Origin: Sipunculus nudus
Taxonomy: Eukaryota > Annelida > Sipuncula > Golfingiida > Sipunculidae
Reading direction: 5' to 3'
Length of the DNA: 64,000 nucleotides
Assembly (NCBI GenBank): GCA_026874595.1
Contig: CM049316.1
Coordinates: 57,545,676 to 57,609,675, forward strand
The notes below the pieces were generated by a model. That model made no database searches. It was not told the origin of the DNA and worked only from the letters and a program-made list of their open reading frames with translations. The number at the start of each line of letters is the position of its first letter. Position 1 is the first letter of the stretch. Position numbers and translations under genes: made by a program. Below, in pieces: positions 36,101 through 49,100 of this stretch.

Positions 36101-39100
36101 ATAGCAAATAAAGCTACTCTTGAACCAGCACTGCCCAGTTTAAAGATGGCCTTGGGGGGGAGTTTGACAACTCAAGTGTAACCAGTAAACACTGTTTCCA
36201 TTTGCCGTGTGCCAAATGATATGCATAAGACAGCATACAAAGAAATCTGTTCACATACCTTTTAATCAAAATTAATTTGGAATGCTTTGTTTTGTAATGC
36301 ATACACTCAAATTTGTGCATATCAAAAAATATAATTTGCAAAAAAAAGATATTAGTAATCACAGAAGCATATTTATCATTGCACTCTTTTTTAAGATGGC
36401 ATGTCTAAAGAAGAAAAAATGAATTTTGCAACAACTTTTTTCCCTCTGTTTGGGAACTCGAAATTGACCCCTATTCTGAGAATTACACTTGAAGGACTTA
36501 ACCTTTGAAGTCACCTAGATAATATAACAACAACCATGCCATGTGACACAGCACATCTATTTGAAGCCACACCAAAATTCAAAGAAGGAAATCTGGAAAA
36601 CCCCTGTTGGAAGAAGCACCAAGGCTTCAAGGTGCATGCAAAAATTCTACCTGAGAACGTTCATGGAACACCCTAAAGATTGGCTCTGCCACGATCACCC
36701 TTCTGTCCAATGTGGCATGATCTCATGAAAGCCAGATTCAATTGTATTGACCCTAGCCTTAAAACAAACAATGAAATAACCAATGCATAATAAAATATAA
36801 ATCTGACGTGGCCTCACACTTGATACGATTATTAAAACTGACAGATTTCAGACATAACTGATAACTTATGTTGGAGAAGGTTAAAGGCGGCCATAGAAGC
36901 AGTACATGCAGACTGGTTTATCGCTCACAGAGAATGAATTTGCTCAATGTGGCTGGCCTGCTTGAAACTTTGAATAGCAAATAAAGCTACTCTTGAACCA
37001 GCACTGCCCAGTTTAAAGATGGCCTTGGGGGGGAGTTTGACAACTCAAGTGTAACCAGTAAACACTGTTTCCATTTGCCGTGTGCCAAATGATATGCATA
37101 AGACAGCATACAAAGAAATCTGTTCAAATACCTTTTAATCAAAATTAATTTGGAATGCTTTGTTTTGTAATGCATACACTCAAATTTGTGCATATCAAAA
37201 AATATAATTTGCAAAAAAAAGATATTAGTAATCACAGAAGCATATTTATCATTGCACTCTTTTTTAAGATGGCATGTCAAAAGTGACCATGTCCATATAC
37301 ACAAGTGTGTAAAATGTCATTTCTGAACACGATTTTATTCCTGTCACGCAATATGTTAAATCCTGCAGGTCAAGATTTCAAGTCCATATTATTAAAGTGC
37401 CTGGGTTCATCCCGACCTTGAAATTGGATTGCCCAAACAGCAAGGCAATACAGCCTGAGGCGGCCACAGTTTTGGGACATCTCCAATACATCAGTGAATA
37501 AAGTTAACTTGAAATGTCTTCATTGGCAATGGAGAAATGAACCTCACTAAAAATCTTTAACCTGATGTGTTCATGAACAAAAGGGGGCCTGTGATCTTGA
37601 CCTTTGGATCCCCAAATCATAGGGTGGATTAATAACCACCAATACAATACATAAATTTGAAATGAAAGCAATTTGGTCAGTGGTTGCCATGTTATAAAGT
37701 GTAAACAACAACTTAAAGTTTAGCTGGGTTGGGATCTGTACAAATTTTGTATAATTACTATAGTCCGTTTCACCACCTGCTGTCCACCTGTTTTTTGTAG
37801 CTGATTTTCTTAAAAGTTTATATTTTTCAATAATTTCCAAGAAAACATCATATGGAAGTGACAACCTAATATGGCAATTAAGAATTTTACAATAAATCCC
37901 CTGTTTATGTTTCACAACATTATAGTCTCTTCACCATGATCTGGCAGACTATGATATGTTCCTCCATAAGCAGCCATCTTTGTTTTAGCTGGTTATATTT
38001 TTTAGAATGTTTACATGAGATCATCCAATCAGCAGCTGTCAGTGGAGGCTGTTTTTGCATGTGACCAATGACCTTGACCGACATAAATGGGTCTGATATG
38101 TTGTAAAATGTAGACTGATTTCTCATATTTTCAGAAAATTCTGTTACTCAAATATGGCATAAGGTAGGAATCTAGTTACCTAGTTGAAAATTAGGTTCTG
38201 TAATCCTCTCCTCTACACTATAATTGTTTCCCTTGAAATGTACCTAATAAAAATTTTCATAGCAAAAAACAGGTGGACATGAGGGGATGAAACGGACTAT
38301 AGCCCAGAAATTAAAATATGGTTTCCCTTGAAATGTACCTAATAAAAATTTTCATAGCAAAAAACAGGTGGACATGAGGGGATGAAACGGACTATAGCCC
38401 AGAAATTAAAATATGGTAAAAACTTTTAATAGCTGTGCTAGGTATTGTCCTTGTACATAAGGGTATTAAGTTTATTTGAAATTTCTTCATTAGCAATGGA
38501 GAAATGAGCCTAACAAAAAACTTTAACCTGACTTGTTCATGAACAACAGAGGCCTGTGAGCTTGATCTTTGACCTTTTGATCCCAAAATCAAAGGAAGGA
38601 TTAATAACCACCTATACAATACATTTGTGTAATATGAAAGCAATTGGGTCAGTGGTTGCCGAGTTATAGATTTAACAAAAAAACTTTAACCTGGGGTGTC
38701 TACAGATGCCGCCGACTGTGACGCTGATGCCTATGGTGTCTTCAAGCTACACAAGATATATGTGCCAAAACATATTTGAACAGTTCTGTTCAACCATCCA
38801 TGAGCTAGACTCTCACTGTACCAAAATGTAGCCCTTGTGTCAAGCAGTAATATTTTTACCTAGCTTGACAGCATTTGGGAGGGGTTGAAAAAAGCAATTT
38901 ATTTGAGCAAATATGAATGCAATGACAGTATACTAAGCAGTGGTATAATGATGATAAGGCTATTTGTTGAAGGATCTGTAGTGTATGGAAAACTGCAAGA
39001 TTTCAATTTGACAGATACAAGGTTATGATTAACTATGCTGATGAGGGGATTTATGAATTTGTGACTGTATGACATGATATCTTGACACTGGTCTTGACAA

Positions 39101-40023
39101 GGTACATTATTTTGATGCCCCTCACGTCTATATATTACACAATATTGACATAATTTCTGGCATGTACATAGGTACCTATGGACAAATGGTCAACAGTACT
39201 GAACCACCTGGAAGGTTAAAATCTTAAAAATATGATGAAATGTAGATAAAGTTTGAGAGGAAGAGGTAATCTGGGCCATGGTTGGTTGATATGATTGAAG
39301 AAAATGTTGCAAATAATATTTAAGATCTGACCATGCTTTTCCATTGGTTACCTTTTTGATAAGCTGTTGACAGTTCAACAGTTAACACATTTGTCTGATG
39401 AGATCCAATTTATATGGTAAACCTTTTTTATCAATTTTATGATATGAATACAGTTGCCATAACGTCCCCACTCCACAGGTGCAATGACTTGATGGGGGGG
39501 GGGGGGGTGTTGTGTTATGATCAGAGTTACAACACCTCTGTCTCTCTGTAGATATTTTCTTTAATTTTTTAAATTTTATGCTATAGCCATAGAAATATTG
39601 TTCACAGTGCCAAGGAGCAAAGCCTAAGTGGGATGAAGAAGGGGATGGTGAGAGTTACAACACCCTTGCATATTCATACAGGATATGAAATTTAATTCAA
39701 CAGTGCTTATAAAAAGGTTTATTCATGAACATTAAATATTTAAAACAGGCAGAAAGATGGAGAATCAAAGCAAATAATTTTATCCCAATTCTACTGAGCC
39801 AAGAAAAAATTAACAATAATTGCATTTATTCTTTTTTTTCATTACATAATTTTAATCCAGGTTTACGAATGTTACTATAAATTTACAGTATAACATACAT
39901 GTGATTGTGAATATTTCAGTTCATTCACATTTCTAAATTGCATCAACATTTATAGCTAATGTATCTAGTTTATAGTACCTGTCAACAGAATGGGATGGAG
40001 GGAGAAAGGGAGGCAATTAGGGT

Positions 40024-40072
<49 letters not shown>

Positions 40073-40154
40073 AGAGAGAAAGAAAGATGGAGAGAAAAAG
40101 AGAAAAAGCAGAGGAGAGAGCGAGAAAGAGAGAGAGAGAGAGAGCTAGACTGCC

Positions 40155-40185
<31 letters not shown>

Positions 40186-43100
40186 TAGAGAGGCTCTCTG
40201 GTAATTACTGCCTGACCCAGCCTGACCCAGACACTCACTACTGACCTGATGTAAACAATGAAGACATGGTACTTGGAAACTTGAATGAAATCTACAGTTT
40301 TTGATCAATTGGTTTCAAATTTCAGATTTTAACAGATGAAATGCTAATGTGTACATGCTGTGAAAATTAAATCCACAGCACTAACAGGAAAACTTTGAAT
40401 GTTTATATTTTTTAAATGGTATCAGGAAAAAAGAAAAGTATTCTCAGCTATGAAACTAATACACGTGTTAAAATTATTCCAAGGATCAAAACACCCAATA
40501 TATTTTACCAGGAGCAAACTGGAGTTGGGAATGTTTAATTTTATGAACTGAAATAAAGGATCAGCAATATAAATTTTGATTATTTAGCCAGTATCATGTA
40601 ACACCTGATACAACCATGAGTTATAAGTCAAACAAATTAAAATCTTTAATGAGCACTTGTCTGAGTAATATTTTAAATTTTTGACATATTTATTTGTTAT
40701 TTTAATTTTGTAATAAATATAAACAACAAGTTAAACACCTGGAACAGACCTGGAAATTTATATTAATTTAATATAATCAACTGCATCCTTGTCTATCATT
40801 ATCTTGCTTCATATAATCCCTAATAATAAACAATTTATTTTAGGCAAAAAAAAATTAAAGGTATGGTTCTCAGGCACCGCCCGCATCAATTTTAAACCCC
40901 CGCATCAAAACTTTTTATTTTGATTTTCAATATAAATTTTCCAATTATGAGCTGCTGCCGCTCCGAAATTTCTTTCAAGAAGATAAAACCATACAATTTC
41001 CTTTGTTTTGTAGTGCTTTTACTTATTTAGCAAAATAAAACTGTTATTTTTTTGCTTTACCCTTATCATTTGACATTTTTATTGAAACATACCAAAAAAT
41101 TTAAAATAAAAAAAGCGCCCGCCCGCATTGATTTCTGAAAAAAAGTGCCTGAGAACCATACCTTTTTTTTATTTTGGCCTTAATTATTTATTTTTAATTT
41201 ATATGGTTGAAATGAAAAATACCCAAGTGTGACTGCATGGTGTCATTTGAAATACAATTTTGGCCATCCATGGAAGATCCATAAATGATCAGTAATTGCA
41301 AGGTAATTCCCTGTAACTCATTAACTATAAATTCCTTTTCCATTTATTTTTTTTTAAGTTCTTATCATAAACCAAGAATTAAAAAAAAGTTTATTGTTAT
41401 TTTTATGGCCTAAACAAACACTAGAGGAGGGGGTTGGACAGTTACATCCAGCTGAAGGCGAAGCCACCCAAGAGCTGGCTGACTGCAGAGTGCCTTGCTT
41501 CAAGCATGCATAATTGGCCTGAAAGGTCAATGTGGGGACATAAAGAGGGGTTTCAGTACAGCCTAGGTGTGATTTGGACTCATAAAAACTTTCATAAAAG
41601 CTAGTTTTTTATCAATTCCTTATATAACTTCAGAACTTAGAAGCTAAAATCCTTATGTGTGCAAGATATGAAAATTAAATCAACAGTGCTTACAGGGAAA
41701 AAAACATGCCATGGCCAAAGTTGGTCAAAATTTAAGGTAATGATTTTATAATTATGCTAATAACTTAAAAAATTTGAAAAATTCAGAACTAATTTTGGAA
41801 ATACAATTGAATCTTGTTGATTAAATAATGTTATATCCCTGGCAAAAAATCTCTACCTTCAGCAATTCTCATGTTAAGAGAGTAAATATATTTCTTGATT
41901 TTTTACAAAGTGCATTATGTTTGGGCCCATAACTTAAAACAATTACACAATACTGCATGACATCATTTCTGGCATATGCATAGCGAATGTATAGAAAAAT
42001 ATGTATATTATATATGATCAAAGTCAGATCAGTGGTTTTGATAAGCAGTCTTAAAGTGTAACAATGAGTTTTTAATGGAAAAATTAAGTTTTTTCTTAAT
42101 ATCTCGAAGGAATGCAGTCCTGGTGACCAAACTTTTGGTATGGTAGGGGATTTGGGGGACATCTAACTGTATGCTGAATTTAATTAACTTAGAACTGAAG
42201 CTCGGGAGCTGAGCTCTAGCAAACTGCATAACACTTGCTTGATGTAAACATTATGTGACATAATGCTTGAAAACTTGAATAAAATCTAGTTTTTGATCAA
42301 ATGGTTTCAAATGTTTGGTGTTAACAGTTGAAATGGAAACAAAAAACATGCTTTGAAAATTAAATCCACAGCAGTTACAGGAAAAAAACGTGCCATGGTA
42401 AAACTTGGGCAAAATTTAAGGTTCTGATTTTATTTTTATGCTAATAACTTAAAAAAATTACAAAATTCAGCTCTAATTTTGGTAAACAATTGAATCTTAA
42501 TAAAACATAGTTATATATTTGGGAAAAGAGACTCTAGTTTCAAAATTTTTCATGTTAAGTGAGTAAATATTTTTCCTGATTTTTTACAAAGTCCATTATG
42601 TTCCGGCCAATAACTTCAAAACAATACTCAATACTTATTATTATACATAAGTATACAATTATACTTAACAGACTTAATTTCTGGCATGTACACAGGAACT
42701 ATATAGAGGAATATTTATGGTAAATATGAGGAAAAACAGATGAGTGGTTTTGATATTAAACATTCCTGAAGTGTGAAAATAGGTTTTTAATAAAAAATTG
42801 AGGTTTTTCCTTAATTTCTCAAAGGAACAAAGTCGCAAAGACCCAGTTTTCCGCTTAGTAGGAGACCTTGGGGACATCTAACTTTATGCCGAATTTGTGA
42901 TTCCTAGGTCTTACAGTTTCAAAACGTGCCACATCTACGGACGGACGGACGATGGACAATGGACTACGACTATAGCTCAGATGACTTATAGTCAGCTGAG
43001 ATAAAAATCCAGACATACACTTCTCACGCAGCAGTTATACACCACAGTCATCCCAGATATTGTTTTGTTTTACAGCTGCTTTCTATGGCAAGGTTCTCTG

Positions 43101-46100
43101 GGCAGGAACACCAGGGTGTGCACAGAGCACAGATTGTAATCAGACTGCTGAAAGCATAGTATTGAATTCTGTATCCTGCTCAAATTTTAAACATGTAACA
43201 CCTGATATTATTGGTCTGATAACATCCATTCTGGCAAAGGGCTAAGGATTCAACCAATGAGAGCTTGTGTCCCAGTGTAGTCAAACCAATAAGAGTGGAT
43301 CTTGCATGTTTAAACAAGCTCTCATTGGCCTTATTCTTGGAGCAAAATAAAGACATGGGGTATTTATTTTCAGTATTCATATTGGAATACACAATTTTGA
43401 GTATTTGTATTCAAATCATTTTTATAAAATGTCAAATGTATTCATAATCAGTGAGTACAAAAAGAATACTTTATTTTGCAAATTGATCAACAAATTTTAA
43501 TTTGATTTTGGTACTGTAATAAACATCTAAAACAATATAATAAACAATATTCTCTTTCATTTACTTGTCTGAGAAACATTTATTGAAAATAAAGTCATAA
43601 CTAAGCATATATGTAAGCTTGCTGTCTGTGAATGTCATGAATGCATTCATGAATATATTTTAAAATTACAGTAGAGTACAGTTTGGGACATTACCGGATA
43701 CTGACCGACCCAAATTGATTAAGCTAGCCCAAGTTAAACATGTTATAATATATTGTAACATTTTCGATAAAATTTATTTAATTTATCATACAGTAATATA
43801 CTGAAACATTTTCGATCAATTTAATTAATCTATAATACAGAAAAACTAGATGTGTTGGAACGACACAAATGCCCCCGCCTGGGGCAAATTAGAAACATTT
43901 GTTAAATTTTGAAACATTTTTTAAGTTCAGGAGGTGTCATATGGTCAAAAGTAGGTCAACAAGGGCAAAATGCAAACTCGATCTGTTACGGGTCATTATC
44001 AAGCAACACACCAAAAATCAGGCCAGTATCTGCAGGCACTGTGAAAAAAGTCCATACATGTGCATTTTCCATAAAAATTTCTGCCTTTCATGAAATTTTC
44101 TATGTTTAGGAGCCGTAAAACAATCAAAAGTATGAAAATGCGAACTCGATCTGTAACTGTCATTATCTGCCCACACATAAAAAATCAGGGTGGTATCTGC
44201 AGGCATTGAGGAAAAAAAGTCAATACATATGCATTTGTTATGAAAATTTCTATTTTTCATGAAACTTTCTATGTTCAGGAGCAGTCAAATGGTCAAAAGT
44301 AGGTCAACTGAGACAAAACAAGAACATGATCTGTAACTGGTCATTATCTGCCTACACACCAAAAATCAGGCCCGTATCTGCAGGCATTGCGAAAAAAAAG
44401 TCCGTACATGTGCACTTTTTTATGAAATTTTCTATGTTAGAGCACCGTCAAACGGTCAAAAGTAGGTCAACTGGGACAAAACATGAACTCAATCTGTAAC
44501 TGGTCATTATCTGCCCACACACCAAAAATCAGGCCAATATCTGCAGGTAATGCAAAAAAAAAGTCAGTACTTGTGTATTTGTCATGAAAATTTATATTTT
44601 TCATGAAATTTTCTATGTTCAGGAGCTGTAAAACGTACATAATTAGGTCACCTGGGATGAAACGCGAACTCGATCTGTAATTGGTCATTATCTGCCCACA
44701 CACCAAAAATCAGGCCAATATCTGCAGGCATTGCGAAAAAAAGTCTGTATATGTGTATTTGTCTTGAAAATTTATATTTTTCATGAAATTTTCTAAGTTA
44801 AGGAGCTGTAAAACGTACAAAAGAAGGTCAACTGGGACGAAATGCGAACTCAATCTGTAACTGGTCATTATCTGCCTACACACCAAAAATCAGGCCAATA
44901 TCTGCAGGCATTGCGAAAAAAGTCTGTACATGTGTATTTGTCATGAAAATTTCTATTTTTCATGAAATTTTCTAAGTTTAGGAGCCGTAAAACGGTCAAA
45001 AGTAGGTCAACTGGGACAAAACGCAAACTCGATCTGTAACTGGTCATTATCTGCCCACACACCAAAATCATGCCAATATCTGCAGGCATTGCGAAAAAAA
45101 GTCTGTACAACTGTTGTATTTCGGAATGACGGAAGGACTGAAGGACGGAATGATGGACATGGGTAAAACTATATGCCCCGGCCACTTTGTGGCGTGCGCA
45201 TAAAAAACATTATTATAGCATGGTTTATACAAAGCTTAGACTTTTAAACTGCAGTCATAAGTAGTGATTCTAGCCAATCAAAATTCCCATATTTTGGGCA
45301 GAAATAATCTGACCAATAGACTTTGTGAGGCTGAGTATATCACACCTACAACTTGTGGCCGGCTACTCAGTTATGGTCTGTTGTAACATTTTATTTGTAT
45401 AGGTCAATTACCGCAGCCTGGGCATTCTGATTAAAGCAAGCTATGGACAGCCTCAGCCGGTGGGGCAGTGTTTTTACACCTACTGCCTATGCTGGGGTGA
45501 ACTAATCAGTCGGCACTATGTATCACCACTGATCTGGCTATTTTTGTTTTAAATCGGGCAATCTTTCATACCGTTTTATTCTGGATTTTTTGTCATTGTT
45601 CAGATTTGGGATAAATGGTCAAAATTTCAGTTGTCAGTTTTTTATTTTGGATGAACGATTATGTATTTTGAAAGTATTTGCATTCGTAGTCAAATACTTT
45701 CTTTTTACCTGTAACTGTATTTATATTCACAGAATTATTGAGAATTCCTTTACATATTCAAATACATTTGCAAAGTATTTGCCACATGACTGATCAAAGG
45801 TTCACTCAGTTATTAACTAGATAAGCCCAGTCAGAATTCCATACTGTCTCTACATGGCAGAACATGGAACAATTGCAGGTTCTATCATCTGGTTATAGAT
45901 TCTTCAATTAAGAAATTCTCACTATGTCATTATATAAATGCTCTGCTCCTTTTACTAAGTTATGCTAATGAGCCCCAAATATGCTCTTACACAAAAGGCT
46001 TTTACATGTCTATGTTTAAGAGAGGTTTTTATAAGAAAATAGTGATGTCACAAAAACGTCATAAAGGTCAGTTTCTAATAGCCTAGGTCTGTCATTTTCC

Positions 46101-49100
46101 TTGTTTGAGCTCCAGCTATTAACAACAGTTTTACTAAACTTACTTAAAAATTAAGAAGAACTAAGCCAACTTTGAAATACACTGGTATAGATAACACCAA
46201 ATAGATTTACCTTTTTGCTTGGAAGCTCTGGATCAGAGAAAGCTAGGCTTAGTTTTGTGGCTTCTTTGGATATCAGTTTGATGACCTGCTCTGAAGAGAA
46301 AAAGGAAAAGCTGTAAGAAGCAAGAGTAATTCACTTTTGATGTGCACAGAAATAAATATGATTTCATATCAATAAAAGTAATTTTACATCAGTATTTTTC
46401 TTTTTCTTAAAGGATAAGTCCATGGCTTGCAGGTGGCACTGTCTACTTTATGAGGATGAAGTATCTATAGGATCAGAATATGTTGTAATTCAACTTCACA
46501 GTTTCAGGTTTTATATGCACAGGGCTCAGTATAATCCAGAAATCATAACCTGTCGTTTAGACTTTAGAGTGAATCTCTGAGGTTCTTTAACAAGATTTTG
46601 CCATTAAGACCTTGAGGCACTGGTGGGATCTTCAGCTAAGAAGTCCTATGCCTTAACCACTAGGCAACATCCTACCTCTAATAGTATTCTTTTTATGATA
46701 AAAAAGTGCTACTTACCTTCAAGTGCATGTTTTACATCATCTGAATAATACCCAGATACTCTGATACAACATATAAATTTAAGATAATAATTGGGCAGTA
46801 TACTGTTATTATTTAGAAAGCAAATTAGTAATATCTTACCAGTTTTGGTCCAGTAAGGCTGCAGAGAAAAATCAGGGTCAGCTGCTCTGCTGCTCTCACC
46901 ACCTGTAAGATTTCACAATGTAATATAACATGCCAAGGTTCCACTGTCCTCAGAAACAGTGATGTTGTACTTTAATCTGGACTTGAATCACTCAAGGGTC
47001 CTCGACTGGGACTCTGAGGTTAGTACTCTAGGAATCAGGCAAAGTCCATCTTGAGTCGAGTAAAAAAAGCTCTGTCACATAATTTAAATACTCATATACA
47101 CATGAAAACTATTAAAAGAATATTACATAAAAAGACTATATATACTAAGCTTTAGTACCACATTGGAAGGTAAATGTGACCAAATGTTCATGTAAAAGTA
47201 CACATGAAAATGTCAATTACAAAATTAAATTTCTTTTAACGAGAAGATTCATACTGGACTAAGACTTGGACTCTGGGTCCAAATGACTCAAACTCCAAAA
47301 AGGTCGACTAGAATTTAAACCTAAAGGACTCTGATCTGAACTTAGATGGTGTGACTTTGAAAACAGATGTTCAATGAACCATCATACAGTAAGCCTTTCA
47401 GTCATGGTCTGAAGATTCATGGTAGAGTACTTCATGTGCTTTTATGAACAGGAATTAGAATAAACAAGGCCATATAATCACCATAGTTTAGTCCGTGAAT
47501 ACAGGACGTTTCGGACACGGACGGTCCGGACTTGAACAGTCCGAGCTAGGACAGTCTGGACTAGGATGTTTCGGACAGGCTTTTCTGCAGGGGAGGATGT
47601 TTCGGACAGTTCAATATTATTACCAGAAAATGACATTTTGTTGTTGTAATTTTTAGTGTTTCAATGTACCCATATGTTTAATGATATAATATTCATTTGC
47701 CTCCAAAATATGGGGATTAATTGAGGTTTCTTTTTATGTTATTTGTAAGAAAAAAGATACAGTATTAAACAGAATAGAGTGAAACAGTTTTCAATATTCA
47801 ACATAAGCACATTCCCATTGTCAACACCTTAAAACAAATATACATTGCTCATTCCCTGAAAATCACCGTAAAAGGTTAATCAGTTCGGACATGCTGTTGT
47901 AATCAATTTTATGGAAAGTTCTGTTCACATAAGCAGTATTCATTATCCTCATCTTTAATTTATATGTTAGGGTGACCACCTCTCAAGTTCTGGCTGACAC
48001 TACAAAGCAATTCTGGGATGGCAATTCTATCTGAAACTCTGTCCTCACACAGATTATGTAATCTGGCTTGCAATTCCTTGTGAATTTTCTTTAACCTTTT
48101 CTTTTGACAAACTCCACGTTCAGCTTGCTGCACTTTCCAGAAGGTTTTCACATATACATATCTTTCCAAGCCTTTGTTGAATTTTTTTTTTCAAACAAGT
48201 ATAGCAATGTTTATTGATATTACTGTGTTTTGTATTTTACATTTCTGTCACATTGTGGCAAACACTATATATTTGGCCATATAACATTACAGAAGGGTTG
48301 CAATAATACCAGCTTTCATGTCGTGATAATGATAATTTATGGCATTATACCGAAGTTAAAATGTAGCAGGGTTAGCCAATCCTTTACACTTCCAGTACCT
48401 TCCTTTAGACTGTTAAAAAATTTCATGTTAAAACAGTTTATATTACATCAAAGTTGTGAAAAAGATTAAAAACCATCTGTATATGCCTATATGTGACTAC
48501 TTAAATACAAAATTTAGGAATGATCTGCATCAGTGGGTATCATAATCCCACCCTGGTGAAAATGATGCTCCACCACAGGCTGGTTCATATCCGGTAAACT
48601 ATTACCTGCTGATTCATGTTACCCTTGTTGCCATCAGCCACCCATCATGTGCAGTGTTATCAGTATTGACAGCCATGCTAAAGGAACTTGTGCACTTTCA
48701 TGTGTTAGTAAATGTTAAGATGCAGACACCAGCTTTTCCACCTGTCTAAGACAGACAAACACATGACAGGAAAAGCATTTTTCATTTTATATCCATCTAT
48801 TGGACAGGTGAACCTCCAGCTGTTCCCCACATTACAAATAATGAATAATACATAAAAAAAAAAAAAAACAGTGTGGTAACTTGGAACCCCCCAGCTACTT
48901 GGGCCTATATTCAATCACAACATTAGAGGGTAACAGCAAAGGTTAAATATGCCCCATAAATGTCAAATTGAAGTGACCGATTGAAAAGTTTGATATGATG
49001 ATAGGATGCATCTATAGTGGACAGGCAAATTTTACTGCAGAAAAGGCAAAACAACATTTATGCCTTTCAGCTTGGATTGTGAACATTTCAAATAATTACG

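Noticed and set aside
39959..40308. Arg-Glu-rich and Ser-Leu-rich frames
   Set aside because: They arise only from the GA microsatellite, on both strands.
44018..45185. Minus-strand frames with repeated HDKYTCTDFF-like peptides
   Set aside because: They are translations of the tandem repeat, with different breaks in each unit.
43846..45205. Regular repeats considered as a CRISPR array
   Set aside because: Units are ~175 bp and similar over their whole length, without spacers; the genome is eukaryotic.
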